DNA from: Laburnicola sp. R22_1
Lineage: Eukaryota; Ascomycota; Dothideomycetes; Pleosporales; Didymosphaeriaceae
Length of the DNA: 64,000 nucleotides
Assembly (NCBI GenBank): GCA_014281115.1
Contig: JACONQ010000013.1
Coordinates: forward strand, 1,416,501-1,480,500
Direction: 5' to 3'
Of the stretch, positions 1-12,931 are shown piece by piece. Positions within the stretch are counted from its first letter, which is position 1. Every line of letters begins with the position of its first letter. Under the pieces are notes generated by a model, which was not told the origin of the DNA, searched no databases, and saw only the letters and a list, made by a program, of their open reading frames with translations. A program made the translations under genes and the position numbers.

Positions 1-339
1 TCTCCCTGTATGAAAGAATGCATTTGCTAATTTGGAAACAGAGGTCTTTTCTTGAGCTTCATAGTGAAGGCTGATTTGTAATTACTTTGCATTACTAAGT
101 GTCCGGGTGAAGTCAGGTGCTATCGCGATCGCCCGCGACAACCAACTTCCCAGGATCCCCGCGTCCGCGTCAGACGTCAGTCATCATTTTCAGTTTTCAT
201 GCTCAGCCGCACTCCCTTTCGTCTCTTATTTAGAGTTTCAGATGTATGTTCATCTCATCTATCGTGGCATTCAATTCCAAAACTAACTGTTTAGAAAACG
301 TTGCTGCGCCTGCTTGCATCGCCGTGTCGCCTATCCACC
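1..339. other. Upstream region of the DNA glycosylase gene
   Basis: No gene is visible. The last 150 bases become pyrimidine-rich toward the start codon at 340, as is common in fungal core promoters. No clear TATA box is seen. Confidence 0.4.
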
Positions 340-1968
340 ATGACCCTCAGACGCTCAGCCCGCATCTCCACAACCACCCTCTCTGCAACTTCTGAATCGG
401 AAGTCCCAAAGAAAACCGCGCCATCTAGGAAATTAGCTTCCAAAACCACTGCAAAATCCACCGAACCAACCAAAAAGAGAAAGACCCAGACCTCCACCTC
501 AACAACCACGTCACCGCCCACCGACACCAACGCGTCCGTTACAGAACCCGTCTTCGCAGTCCCAGATCTCCCGGCAACACCCCTCCCCAAGCGCCGCAAA
601 GCAGCTTCAGAATCCCCTGTTAAGGATCTGCCTTTCACACCCACCCCATCCGGAGTAGGCTTACTAACCCAAACCTCCTCCCAGCATGACCATCTCCTCG
701 ACTCCCTTGCCAGCCTCAAGCCTCGCCCCGCAGAACCACATGCCACCAATGCACCCCTCTCAACACCGGGAGGCTCCCGCCTTGTAGCATACACATCTTC
801 ACCCGCCAAACCCGAATCACCGGTATCTCAGCAAGAAGTCGAGCCCTCCCCGGCGAAGAAACTCAAGGCGAAAGAGACTGTGCCTCCTGATGTTGGGGCT
901 CTGAGAGCGCCGACCTCGACGGTGGATACGTTGCTGAAGGATGCGGAGGCGTACTTGTGTAAGGTTGATCCGAAGCTGAAGGGGCTGGTGGAGAAGCATA
1001 CGTGTAGGATGTTCAGTCCGGAAGGACTGAGGGAGGTGATTGATCCGTTTACGGCGCTGAGTAGTGGGATTATTGGACAGCAGGTATGTAGTGATCTGAT
1101 AGACAGGACGATATTCAACGACGGATATGGAGAGGCTTGAGATGAAACTAACGACGTATGCTATAGGTCTCAGGTCAAGCTGCTGCGTCGATACGCAAGA
1201 AGTTCACTGCATGTGAGTCTACATTAAAGAGCTCCTTATTTCGCCTTCATTACACGTGCACCAAACATGACTCCCACAGCGATAAGAAAACATCGGAGTT
1301 ACAAGGCACATTCGCTGATTATTGCACACAGTGTTCTCAGAGACACATCCCGAGTTTCCCTCTCCAGCGCAAGTCTTCTCCAAGGACCTCCCCACCCTCC
1401 GCACAGCAGGCCTCTCCCAACGCAAAGCCGAATACATCCACGGCCTTGCCGAAAAATTCGTGTCCGGTGAGCTAAGCGCCAGCATGCTCATCAGCGCTTC
1501 GGACGAAGAACTCATTGAGAAGCTTGTGGCGGTGAGAGGTTTAGGCAGATGGAGCGTCGAAATGTTCGCCTGCTTCGGCTTAAAGCGCATGGATACCTTT
1601 AGCACAGGTGACCTTGGTGTGCAGTAAGTGAAACGACGCAGCCCTCATCGGGCCTGTGGTCCTGAGAACCTGGGTGGATGTGTGGAGACTGACGCTGCCC
1701 AGGCGGGGAATGGCTACCTACATGGGCCGCGACACCTCCAAGCTCAAGGCCAAAGGCGGCAAATGGAAATACATGTCCGAGGAAGACATGGTGTCAATAG
1801 CGTCCAAATTCTCGCCTTACAGGTGCGTTTATCTCCGTTGCCTCCCCTCTGCACCGTGCGTGGCACACATCGTTACAAGTACCCAACGCTAATTCCCACA
1901 GGTCTCTGTTTATGTGGTATATGTGGAGAATCGCAGATGTAGATACCAGCGTTTTGAAAAGCAGTTAG
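340..1968 (+). CDS. MAG1: DNA-3-methyladenine glycosylase (HhH-GPD, MAG1/AlkA type)
   Basis: Base-excision repair enzyme that removes 3-methyladenine and other alkylated purines; expected in the nucleus. Five exons join in frame: 340-1083, 1167-1212, 1332-1623, 1703-1822, 1902-1968 (422 aa), all introns GT..AG. Residues 1 to about 190 are a basic, Ser/Thr/Pro-rich low-complexity tail. The catalytic part starts near residue 210 and contains GIIGQQVSGQAAASI, the hairpin VRGLGRWSVEMF, and KRMDTFSTGDLGVQRGM with the catalytic aspartate near residue 357. The C-terminal YRSLFMWYMWR closes the fold. The start at 340 is chosen because it opens a long ORF after a CT-rich leader; an earlier codon at 301 is not ATG. 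The long N-terminus is longer than in yeast Mag1. Domain and splicing are read directly; substrate range is family knowledge. Confidence 0.93.
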
Positions 1969-4867
1969 TGCGAAGGGGGTGTATGCGGGGTGGGTTGCAG
2001 TACATGGCATAGCATGTAGCTGCACATCGGTGGCGAGGGGAATCCAGTTGTCCTGGCTGGCTCTCTATGTTGTCGTGTGTGGGGAGCGAGTGGAGATAAA
2101 TTGTCTAGTACCGCAGCAGCTGTCAATTATGTCGTGTGCTCACCGTCCTGCAATGCCTCGGTCCTCGCTCAGTTGTAATATAGTCCTACCTTTTCTGGCT
2201 CGCACCGGTGCGAGTCGGGTGGTACAGTCCGGTAGACAGACAAAAAAAAGCTCGTGTGATACAAGCGCGTTCGAGATTCGGTAGGCATCTCGCATCCTTT
2301 CGCGGGTGTGGCTGTCTTTCCTTCACTACCGTTATTGGTGGAAAGTTATGCACGCACAGCAACAATGGGCCTACAGTACGCCAAGAAGTCGTACGGGAGC
2401 CGTCTCGTTCTCGCGTATGGTGTTGTTGTACGCACAGCGCAGCACAGCACATATCGGTCAGTCGCTCATGTCCGTTGCAGAAACGTACCCACCTGGAAGC
2501 TCTGGCGTGCGGTGTACAGCAGACCGTGTTATGGATCCGAGGACATTTTATTCCCGCATGCAGAGAAAAGCTCGTCGTCCCATTTGGTTGCGCACGGATG
2601 ATGTAGACGGAGTTGAGCTCGACTGTCGCCTTCCCGTCGCGTAGCTCCGGGTGTCATCTCGTACATGTACCTAGATACGAGGCTCAAGCTTCCATCTCCG
2701 GTCGGCGCGGGTGCAACATACGCCATACGCCATGCTGCCGCGCGGGGGGGGCATCGGGTGTTTTTTCTCTTTCGCCTTGCTGTGCCGCACATCTCGTACG
2801 TGGGTCACTTGCATGGCGGTTGTGCTTCCGATCATGTCAATGCTGCTGGCAGCCGTTGCGGGAGAGCTAGAGCTAGGTTTGCCTCTCTTCCGAGAAGATG
2901 TCACAGGCATCTGATGAGATGTTTGGTAGCGAGAGTTTTTGAGAGGGGCGACCAGGCGGGTAACATAACAGGCTCATCAGGCCGTGACTGGAGCGATGCA
3001 TTCATTCCGTACGAATTGCGATCCTGTGAGAGGGCAAAGGAAATGTTCGCATGAAAACTTGGGGTCAAGAGACAAAGTCCAGACGATGAGATGAGGGTGG
3101 GGAGCTGCTAGCCAATCAAGTTGGAACTGCGTCTTGTTGTGATACAAACAAGAAGCCACACCCGCAGCAAAGCAACGACGCAGGAAAGCGCTTGCCGAAG
3201 AGTAAACAAAGCTCGGTGGCGTCTTGCATGAAACGTTTATGTCTGCGCCAGTGTGAGGCCATGTGCAAGGCTGGTATTAGACTATTAGTTGGTCTCGAGA
3301 GGGTCGTACTACGACGTCTCCGGATAGTGTACACAGTACGACAGGAAGCTGGTTGCATGGTGATCCCACGATTCTGACATCTTCAGAAGAAAGAGGGTTG
3401 AGCGATGGATTCCGTGGAACGGATTGTATGCCGTGTGCAAAAGCTGTTGGCAAGGGCAGCGAGAAGGTACCTGTGCAGTAGCAGTCATACGTGCAGTTAG
3501 GTATAATAATAAACAGCTCAACGTTGAATGTTTGGAATAAATCGTGGTCACGTGGGACATGAATCCCCGCCCGGCCCCGCTCCTATACGGTTGGAGAAAT
3601 ACCTTAGCGCCTTGCGCGTGGCAAATAAATTCACAAAAGTCCAGCGTTCAGAGGTTGGAATCGAGGGAGAGAGCGTCACATGGAGATGCTGGCGAGGGGG
3701 AGATTGTGCCTGTCCAAGCGGGCCATGCCGAGGAGAGCCGATCAATTGATATTTTGGCTGAGCAGGCGAGCGGCGCATGATTGGAGGTTGAAGCGCAGCG
3801 ATATTGGCCGATCAGGAAACACCTCAGGAGCCTCCAGGGCTGCCATGACGGCATCCGTCGAGGGCCGCGTCACGCTGGGCCAGGCATCGTCAGTGGCACT
3901 GGGCGTCGGGCCTGCGCGGAAAACACGCTGAAACTCGGACGGAGGCGCTGCAACTTGTTCTGCCACCGACCGGCTGGCTGACGCCCGACACACACCACCC
4001 ACCTCCCGGAACTGCCTCAGACCCTCACGCGGTGCGATGATAATAAGACGCGTACTTTCTCCTCCGCCGCGGCCTCGCGGGCGTGCAATGTCGCGGAACC
4101 GCGGCTCCTGGCAGGGGGCTGGCCAGATGGAGCGCCAGCCGATGCGCCAGACAGGGCTTGCACGGCGCCCAACGGCGAACGAACATGCCCGTGCGTCCAG
4201 AATCCAGATGCTGTCTGGTGGAAGGAGGCGTCGCCGCGCCGAGGACGCTGCTTGCTGGCTTGACCACGGCAAAAGAGCAGAGGCCGTTGGGGACCTGCTT
4301 CGCCATTGCAGAACGTGAAGCAGGATCTGCACCCGCCGAGTGGGGAGCCCCGACCTGGCCTGTCTCAGCATCCTCTCCCTGTCCTGTCACAGTCGACATT
4401 CCGGGGCCCGGACGAGGACGCTCGATGGAATCATGGATGGGCACGCAGCACTGAGCAGAAGCAACAAGCACCAGCAAGCGCGTGTCTGAGCGCCGTCCTA
4501 AACACAAACGGGCAAATCTATCGGCGTGGCGCGGGATTGAGGCGACTTGGAAGAACGGCCGGGGGCGCCAGCCGGCTGGACAAGCCTGCATGCCGCTAGT
4601 CACGCCCTGGTCCGCGCCTCCTTTTCAAACACCCATCTCTCCTGCCTGAGCTGCCTCTGCCCCGTCGTTCCTCATCCACATTCGCTTTTCTTGCGTCGTT
4701 ACTTCCCCTGCTAATACCTCGTGTGGGGTCTTTATTAATTCTTGCAGCTTCTTCTTTTCGTCGCCAATCGCTCCGCATCTTCAGTGTTTTGCTTCCGCTC
4801 CATATATCCCGTCTTGGTCCTGCCCAGTCTTAATATCCCACTTACCGACTGCTATCGCGCCGTCACC
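1969..4867. other. Intergenic region, no supported gene
   Basis: About 2.9 kb without a credible gene. Open frames exist on both strands, above all in the GC-rich part 3550-4600, but they overlap each other and show no recognisable domain or splice structure. The last 250 bases (4600-4867) are CT-rich with a TATA-like catatat near 4800 and probably are the promoter and 5' leader of the wall-protein gene. Confidence 0.5.
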
Positions 4868-6158
4868 ATGTCTGTCCTCAGATATGCTCTGCCTGCCCTG
4901 GCAGCTGCTGGCTCTGCCTACGGTGCGTCTGCTGCTCCATCACTGCTCCAATCTCTGTACTGATTCCCCCCAACAGCTGCCTGCAGCGCTTCCGCCACCA
5001 AAACCATTGAGAACGCCGGCGACGCGTCTGCCTTCGCTACCTGCACAACCTACTCCGGCAGCATCGCCGTTGCAACCGACGTGTCCGACGACATCACCAT
5101 CGATGGCGTCAAGAAGATCGATGGCGATTTGGTCCTCGAAGGCAACAAGAACATCAGACGGTTCGGGGGTGCCGACCTCGAATCTGTCACGGGCAAACTG
5201 ACCGTCTTCAACATTCCGGAGCTCGCCGCGCTGTCTTTCCCCAAGTTGGAAGAGGTCGATAGCCTGACCCTCAATGGTCTTCCTAACCTCCGAGAACTTG
5301 AGTTCACCTCGGGTATCACCAAGTGCGACCATCTTGACGTCCAGAACACCAAGCTCCAAAGCCTTTCCGGTATCGACTTGGAGGAGGTTGCCGACATGTT
5401 GATTGCTAATAACAACGAGATCTCCAGCATCTCGATGAAGACTGTCAACATCACGAACTTCCTCACCCTTTCCTTCAATAACGCCGAAGTGAATGTTTCC
5501 TTCCCCATGCTCGAATCAGCCAACAACATCTCCATCCGTGCTATCGGCTCGCTCGACATCCCATCTCTAGCCAAAATCAACACCGGAGATTTCGGCGTTT
5601 TCGAGAGCGATAACCTCGTCAGCCTCTCTGCCCCCAACCTGACACAAATTGACGGAGCGCTCGTTATCAACAACAACGAAGGCCTGAAGAACATCTCCTT
5701 CAACGCCCTTACTGATGTTGGTGCCAACCTTATGATTGCAAACAACACCAATCTCCACGAGATCGACGGTCTGGACGAGCTCGAGAAGGTCGGGGCTGCG
5801 CTCGACATGAGTGGTAACTTCTCCAAGTAAGTGATAGTGAGCCGATTGTGTACAACATCAAGCTTACAATACCAGGGTCGAGACTCCTAAACTAGACTTT
5901 GTCAAGGGTGTCTTCAACTTGCAGTCTACTGGTGACATCGGCGATGTCTGCTCCGAGTTCTACGACCCGCTCAAGGACAAGCAAAAGCTCCCCAAGGGCG
6001 ACTACCAGTGCAAAGGTCAGCTTGACGAGGCCAACACTGCCGGCACAGAACCCTCCGGTGGTTCAAACGGAGATGACAAGGATGGCGCCGCTGTCGGCCT
6101 CACTGTACCCAGCATCTCTCTTGGTCTTGTCGGTCTCTTTGCCGTCTTGCTCTTGTAA
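4868..6158 (+). CDS. ECM33: GPI-anchored cell-wall protein, ECM33/SPS2 family
   Basis: Surface glycoprotein needed for normal wall organisation in fungi (family knowledge). Exons 4868-4922, 4977-5826 and 5876-6158 give 395 aa. Residues 1-18 are a signal peptide (SVLRYALPALAAAGSAYG). The body is a receptor-L/leucine-rich repeat series with the recurring pattern of short hydrophobic beta strands (for example DGDLVLEGN, LTLNGLPNLREL, LVINNNEGLKNISF) and many Asn-X-Ser/Thr sites. Cysteines occur near both ends of the domain. The C-terminus has a Gly/Ser linker, a charged DDKDGA segment and a hydrophobic tail ending LFAVLLL, the layout of a GPI-attachment signal. Both introns are GT..AG and the first falls right after the signal peptide, as in many fungal ECM33 genes. 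No defect is seen. Confidence 0.93.
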
Positions 6159-7594
6159 GACACCGAAGACACGGGCATTACCCTCACAGTTACCAAATAC
6201 CTGCTTTTTTGACGGCTTGTTAGCGTCTAGCGCTCGAGCACCCTGGACAAGGGGATCAATCGCATGGGCAGGATATGTGGCAAGGGAGTAATTGACAGTA
6301 TGTATCAGCTGTGTTGGCTACGATGGGGAAGTTACTAGATTTTAATACGTCCACGCACTTTTTACATGGTTTTTGAAACGATTTGCGGAGTGAGCAGCGC
6401 GCGGGTCAAGATTGATGGCAGCGAAAAGTACACTTTTTCTTCATGTGTATAGGTTCCGGCGTCTTGGTGTTGTATGTTACTGCGAAATACATTGCATAGT
6501 CATTTTGCCACATGCATGAGTTTGCAACTTCATTGCTTTGTCTATTGCTCCGTGGCACCATCTGTCCTCTCATGTACACCCTCGTCGCTACGAACTTATA
6601 ACGCATCTTTGCTCGAGCCGTCGGGGATGGGGCCGCGCTTCCTATTCGTTCCTTGGTCACCGTTAGGCGAGCGCTTATCGAATGCGGGAGGGAGCGGGGA
6701 GACTAGACCAGACTATGAGTGTTGCTGCATGCAGGCCGTGACTTCGCTCCACCCACAGTGCCCTTCGCCACCTCGAACACCCAAACAAGAGACCTGCGGC
6801 ATCTCTCATCTCAAATGAGGATCGTGCAGCCCCGTCCGCCAGCCCGATCAGAGGACCAACACCCATGTTCTTCCGCTCGATCTGCGCCACTGATCCTACC
6901 CAACATTCGAATCGAGAACAAAGGGCAGCCCCGAGATCCTAAATTGGGACCACCTACACCAAGACAGACTCGATTGAAAGAATGGCTGCAGATGCACGAT
7001 CTGGGTTCGGCAATGTCGCTCTACGTCCATTCGCACCTGCACCCGTTGGACGTCAACGTGTAGCGCCGTCATCGGACACATTGGCGGTGAGGGCGTCCTT
7101 GCATCTCTATGGTCCCAAGAAAGCTGGCTCCCCGACATGTAATCAAGGGACTCCCGGCCTGCAGGCCAGCCCTATCGTTTACGGTTTCACCGTCGTGGGC
7201 TGTGGTCTAGCAAGGGATGTGCAGTGGCGCTCCCGATCCACGCACTCCACGTTCGTGTTGCCAATACCTCACCCTTCTTAGCGACCGCTGTGAGAACTCA
7301 ACTGTTCGATGCACGCCGCGCGGGGGACGTCTGTGTGCCAAATTACATCGAAGGTTGCAGTGACCTTGTCGTCTCCCGGCTTCCGCGCAGCCATCTTGCT
7401 GCTGCCAATGTTTACCACATGAGATGAAAAGCAATGGCCACATTTTCCGAACATAAAAGGCGGTTGTGTCTGGCCTCATTCTGTCTTTGTCTCTCATCGT
7501 TCTACTTTTCTGGTTTTGCTTGTCAGGTGGCTGTTTGTTGATATTTGCTGCTCCTTCCAAAATTGTCTTGATTCCAGAGTACATCCCACCTAAC
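6159..7594. other. Intergenic region, no supported gene
   Basis: Holds the 3' end of the ECM33-like gene and the promoter of the next gene. A pyrimidine-rich stretch with CTTTGTCTCTC lies at about 7485-7510. Overlapping frames of 60-130 codons occur on both strands with no family resemblance. Confidence 0.45.
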
Positions 7595-8512
7595 ATGCAG
7601 AGCAAAGATGATCACAGCCAGAGTGGACACTTTGACATGACTGGCAGTCACACGGGTAGTCCATCTCTCATGCCTTTCGAACAGTATGTTTGCCTACCAT
7701 GACCGCCTGGTACAGTCACTCATATTCATAGGCAGGGACAACTTCCCTCAATCTACGCTTTAGTGCCGGATTTGAGGCGCTCATCAACGACGTCTCTGAC
7801 CTCGACTATTTCGTCGTCAGGATCGACCCCGGCTTGCAAGGACGAGGACCTACTGGATTGCCAGGACCAAGGAGTCGCACTTCGCCGCTTGAAACAGATT
7901 GATGGGCACGTCGCCCATCGCTCGCCTGATCCGAATCTTGCGGCCTTCGCTCACCTCTCGATTCCAGACCAGATTGAGACTATGGAGAGGCTTCGAGCTG
8001 AGAGCATGAGCCTACGCGAGCAGGTCAAGATCACCGGGCCCCGAGGACTGAAGCCGAAGACTCAGAGGTCGAAGAGAGGGGTGGCCGTTGCGAAAGAAGG
8101 CTCGACAGAGAGAGAAAAAATCAAGGCGGGTCGCGAAACGAACGCCCGCAAGAAACTTTCTGAATGCTTTGCTTCCTTATACAACGAGTTCCTCAAATTC
8201 AACGGCGACATGCTGCAACTGGGAACTCCGACGCCTGGCCAGCATGGCTTGCGACCTCTGAAGTCGAACAACATCGACGCAGAGATCAAAAACGCGGGCA
8301 AGACACCCCTCCTGTGCAACAAGGAGGACGCCATAAACTTATCGAGCGTGATGTTGTGCCAGCTTCGTCGCATGGGTTGGGATACGGTCCAGTTTCTGCG
8401 AGATAACGGCTTCGAAGCAGAGTCTCAGAGGCTAGCTCACGGCCTCAGTACCACCGGAACTGGGGGCTACGAGTTTGCGGCGCTCACTCGGTTTAAGCGC
8501 CCGTGTCTTTGA
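7595..8512 (+). CDS. Hypothetical protein, 289 aa
   Basis: I do not recognise a family. Two exons, 7595-7683 and 7732-8512, join in frame through a GTATGT..ATAG intron of 48 bp. The start at 7595 follows a CT-rich leader. The N-terminal third is Ser/Thr-rich and probably disordered. The middle has a basic stretch around residues 125-165 (TQRSKRGVAVAKEG, EREKIKAGRETNARKK), which could bind nucleic acid or be a nuclear signal; this is inference. The C-terminal half is more ordered, with LSECFASLYNEFLKF and VMLCQLRRMGWDTVQFLRDNGF. No membrane segment is seen. The coding frame is uninterrupted for 260 codons, which supports a real gene. Confidence 0.6.
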
Positions 8513-10606
8513 GCGCCTACACGCTCAGTCTTCTCACAGTGAGAAACGGTGGGGATTCTCCTTTCCAGCGGCATTGGTGATGGTATGTTCTCAATGGCCT
8601 TGCAATTTCACAGCAGGCTCGGTGGGGCGGCTTGCAGCATTTCAGCGACGTAGCACTTTGGTGCGCTCCATTCTATTCTATCAACATGTGGTTTGGGTGC
8701 GCCTTTGTACTTTTCCATAGGCTTCTGCCATTTTTGTCTTCTTCCCTTGGTGTGTATACCGCCTGTCTTTCCCGAGCATGTATTTCTTTGGTTGCGTTAC
8801 GGCAGAGTCGACTCACGGCCTCATATGTATTTCCATGGTTTATGCCATTTACCTTAACGTCTAGTATGTAGTGGTATGCTCGATTCGGAGCAAAAAATTT
8901 GCACTGCTCTCTCCCCTCTCAGGGTGACGACAGTCGCAACGGAAAGAAGCAGGGGGTAATGTCATAGCTCTCTGTAGCGTGGTCCTCAATGAGAAACAAT
9001 TCACTCTATCATTTTTGCTTTTCTGACTCGGTGCCTCTCTCTCTCTCTGTTCTTCCTGCACGGTAAACCTGATTCATAGCACACCGATCTATGAGTTTTG
9101 CACCTGGGCAGGTTTGAAAGCACGGGTGACGGATGGATGGCTTGTGAGGCTTGCTCATGCAGGTCATGCGTAGTGCGTGGAACGATGGGATCCGATGGGG
9201 CGTGGTGCAAGGATGGATGGGCGGAAGCGGGTATGAGCACCCGCATCCGATCCGCTGATTGGAAATCTGGGGCCGATGGATATGCGAGGGTGGGCGCGCG
9301 CCCATGGCGTACCCCGGTCCCTCACTTGGCTGTGGAACACACTTTTTTGACGGTTCGTCGTTTTTCCTTGTTACTGCTGTATTTTTGGGGGGATTGTTTG
9401 TATGAGGGTTGTGGGTGGGAGGGTGGATTCTGAGGGTTGTTGTGGTGTTTTTTTTTTGGTGCGTTTTGGGGCATTTTTGCGTGTTTGGGAGGGGTTTGGA
9501 TGGCATACTGTATACGCGGAAGATATGGAGGTTAGGCAGCAAGGCAAGCACAGGCAGCTTCCGGCAAAGGCGCTACACTGATACGAGTTTTACCGCGCCC
9601 GGCTCTCACAGGGGGGTACGTAGCTGCAGAGTTCAGACGGGCAAATCTCCACCATCTACTCCCCCACCCTACTAGCCGCTTCACAGATCTGTTACATATG
9701 CTCACAGCATGTCCGACTCATTGCTTTAATAATGGGACGATGTAGGCGTCTGTCTCGGCGTTTGGAAAGAGCGATGTGCGTGCGGCGTTACACGTGTGTG
9801 GATGTTGGGGCAGGTAGGCAGGCAGGCAGGCAAGCAGGGCTTTGGCCACTCACCGTGGGGGGCAAGCGCGCGGGTGCAGCATGCAGCATGCAGATTGAGG
9901 TGGACGTTTTTGGTTGAGGAGAGAGGGTCGAGCTCCTGTGACACGGCGTGTTTTTCTTGGTGAGCGTGGGATGGTACAAGGATAGCTACGTAGTTGAGGC
10001 GGTCAAGGCGGGAGATGCTGCTTGGGGGTATTGGTCGGACGAAACAACAGTGAGCGGATGCCAGGTTTGTGGGTCTGGGAGGCAGATGGACAAGGGCTCG
10101 CTGGGGCTGAGGGTCAGTAGTCGACGATGAAGGGTGCTGTGGCACCTTGAAGAGTGGTCAGCTGTTGCGGGACAAGAAGGTCAGCGGATGGAAGTGGGTA
10201 ATGCATGCTTGACGATGCGAGATTGATTCGATCTTCTTGAAGCTGGGCGATGGGGTGGGCCGGTGGGACCGCAGGATTCTGCTGCTTCGACTCGTTGGAG
10301 ATGTGGCGAGACTTCTGGGCCGGAGGGCGCGCAGCTCCGAAGATGGGTTGCTCTGGTGATCTTCGATCGATACGAGCTCGGTTTGATTCCAGCTGGTTTC
10401 TTCATGGCCAGTACTTTTGAAGCTTGTCGTGGTGTGCTGTGATGTCGATAGCTGTGTACTACATTCGGCATTTCCTGGTCGTGGTTGCCAAGTACGCTTC
10501 GTGTTGCCCTTTTGCCGAGTAGATCCGACCAGATCCGACATTTGGCTTGGTGCGTGCGGATTGTAGGTTGCCATGATCTGTTCTTCGTCTTCCTCTGTCG
10601 TTAGCA
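8513..10606. other. Intergenic region, no supported gene
   Basis: About 2.1 kb. It contains a GGCA microsatellite (about 9813-9833, AGGCAGGCAGGCAGG), a short GCATGCA repeat at about 9879-9892 and a T/G-rich stretch at 9355-9470. A 149-codon minus frame at 10158-10607 ends exactly at the transposon and is not supported as a gene. Confidence 0.45.
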
Positions 10607-10608
10607 TA

Positions 10609-11931
10609 CTGTGGTATCCGGCCGAAGTAGTGTAGGTGGGTCGCGCACAGCAGGGGTGCGCATCCTATGTAATTAAATACGACTTTCTGACAAATCCACA
10701 TTTAGCGTCACCCAATTTGTATAGAGATACGTGTTTCTTTGTCGCGCTTCTTCATCCCCACGTCACCCGCATAATGTCCGAACCACCTTCTACACCTCGC
10801 CATCGATACCTTACCCGCGATGAGGCTGTAGAGGCACGCGCCCTACGTCGAGCAGGCCATACCTACGACTTTATCGCCAACCAGCTTCAATGTACAGAGA
10901 GACAAGTTGGCTACGCAGTTACTAAGGATCGCGTCACGCCCAAGAAGCGCTCCGGTCGCCCACCTCGCCTTACAGATGCCCAAGTTGATCAACTTAAGGC
11001 ATATATACGATCCTCGCGTAGTAATAGGCAGCTAAGCTATCTCCAGCTTGCTAAGGGACCTTTTGAGCACTAGGGAGTTGGCGAATATACAATTAGGAGT
11101 GCTCTACAAAGGAGAGGGTACAGACGCTGTGTAGCCCGTGCTAAGCCTCCTCTTACTGAGCAAAATCGGCAGATACGCCTTGCGTGGGCAGAGGCTCATA
11201 TCAACTAGGAACCCTGGCAATGGTGGAGGATCCTATGGAGCGATGAAACATGGATCACGGGTGGACGTCACAGAAAAGTATGGGTAACAAGGCGACCAGG
11301 AGAGGAGCTAGAGGATACCTGCCTAGTAGAGAAGATCCGCAGAAAGCGTGGGTGGATGTTCTGGGGCTGCTTCTCTGGCATGTCTAAAGGTCCTCATCTG
11401 TTCTGGGAGAAGGAGTGGAAGTCAATTAATAAGGAGAGCTACTGTGAGCGGATTGTACCACTTATTGATGGCTGGTTACGTCTAAATCCTCACCTAAGCT
11501 TCATGCAAGATGGGGCACCAGGGCACTCAGCTGCGTACACAATAGAGGAGCTTTCTCAAAGAGGGATTTATCCTATCTTCTGGCCAGCATTCTCCCCAGA
11601 TCTTAACCCTATTGAAGCTGTGTGGAACAAGATGAAGGACTATATAGAGGTGAATTACCCTAATCAAGAAGGTGGGAGGCAGCCAACATATGATCAACTG
11701 CGTAGGATAGTACAGGAAGCCTGGGAGTCGATCACTGTAGAACAGTTAAGGGAGCTCATTGATAGCATGCCAGCTCGATGCCGGGCTATAATTGATGCCG
11801 AAGGCGGTCATACAAAGTACTGAAATTTGTATGTAATATTAGACAGAAACAGAAAGGTTGCATTTAATTACATAGGATGCGCACCCCTGCTGTGCGCGAC
11901 CCACCTACACTACTTCGGCCGGATACCACAG
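10609..11931 (+). mobile_element. Tc1-like transposon with 70-bp inverted ends
   Basis: A 1323-bp DNA transposon. Its ends are perfect inverted repeats of 70 bp (10609-10678 and 11862-11931) beginning CTGTGGTATCCGGCCGAAGT. Both ends are flanked by the dinucleotide TA (10607-10608 and 11932-11933), the target duplication of the Tc1/mariner superfamily. The inside carries one transposase frame on the plus strand. Identical ends indicate a fairly recent insertion. Confidence 0.95.
10774..11823 (+). pseudogene. Tc1-like transposase, two in-frame TAG stops
   Basis: Single frame of 350 codons from ATG 10774 to the stop at 11821-11823, broken by TAG at 11071-11073 and 11206-11208. N-terminal helix-turn-helix (LTRDEAVEARALRRAGHTYD and a second one near residues 65-95, SGRPPRLTDAQVDQL). 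The catalytic core has WSDETW (first Asp), MQDGAPGHSA (second Asp) and NPIEAVW (Glu) with 34 residues between the second Asp and the Glu, that is DD34E of the Tc1 group. Both stops stand where glutamine would fit, as expected from CAG-to-TAG change by RIP. No frameshift is seen, so only two point changes separate it from an open frame. It is probably inactive as it stands. Confidence 0.9.
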
Positions 11932-11933
11932 TA

Positions 11934-12931
11934 TGGGTGTGCACAAAGGGCTTCGTGTGAGCGAGGACGACAGCGAACCCTGGTGTACGAGGCGGCCATC
12001 ACAAAGCTTGGTCTTCGGGTGCACGCATAAGCGTAGTGCCTCGTAGTCGTCACGCAAGCTTACGTCTACCACCTTCACGAAAGCGGAGTACACTTTGACA
12101 GGTTCCTGTATCAATGGCCATGTATTCACATTCGATGGCACATTGGTTAGGGACGAACAGGTAGTGTTTGAGGAGAGTTTGCGTGGGCGTGGGAAGATAT
12201 CCACCTTGGAATCGGTCGCCAGCGAATGTAGCGCGCGGAACAAGAATAAGCGCAGCGCCTTAGGCCAAGGTGAATCGCGTACTCGAGGCATTCCGCCTCG
12301 ATGTCAAGATGGGTAGAAAACGACACAAATTCATAACTCACGATGTTGGAGCTGCTAAGAAGTGGTAAACATGTCTCGTATGGCGAGATCGTCATCGTGG
12401 CGGGCCCGGGAGCCGATCATTTTAGCGGCTCGAGCAGTTCACTGACACGCAGATGCGCTCTCTGTAGTAGTAGATGCACTACTCGCCCATTCACTCATTT
12501 GACTTCCTCACCAATCCACTCGTTTGATTGCTGTTCAGCGCGCAAGTCGTTTCTTCCTTTCTTCCTTCTCTTCCGTGAGTAGCGACCGCGTTCGCAATCA
12601 GGGCAATCGCGTCCCATCCACTCGTTCCTCCACAGCGCGTCCGGGCCTTCCACGCAACTGGCGCCTACCAGCGTCACCCTATAGCTTCACCCTATAGCTT
12701 CACCCCTATAGCTTCACCAGCGCCCCTCCGCCACCGTTTCGCACACGTAGAGCGACGCGAGTCACACCCACAGCCAAGCTGGACCCCCTCCACCTCTCAC
12801 CCATCCGCAAGCAGCGCGAGGGGGACAACACGCACGGTATACGGGCACGCAGCAGTTCGGTACGCATATCGCAAAGCAGGGGGGACGACGGAGAGGAGAA
12901 GAGTGCGACGGGCGTGCGGAAGCTCGGCAGC
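11934..12931. other. Intergenic region with a short tandem repeat
   Basis: No supported gene. At about 12674-12718 a 13-14 bp unit (TCACCCTATAGCT) is repeated three times in tandem. The end of the region is the promoter of the ANP1 gene. A 128-codon minus frame at 11905-12291 runs into the transposon end and shows no domain. Confidence 0.45.

Noticed and set aside
3742..4603. Large minus-strand frames of 192-209 codons
   Set aside because: Mutually overlapping frames in GC-rich DNA, Arg/Pro/Ala-rich, with no motif or splice pattern.
10158..12291. A gene split by the Tc1-like element (minus frames at 10158-10607 and 11905-12291)
   Set aside because: Ignoring the element and one TA, the right-hand frame reads into a stop at once, and the frames do not join.
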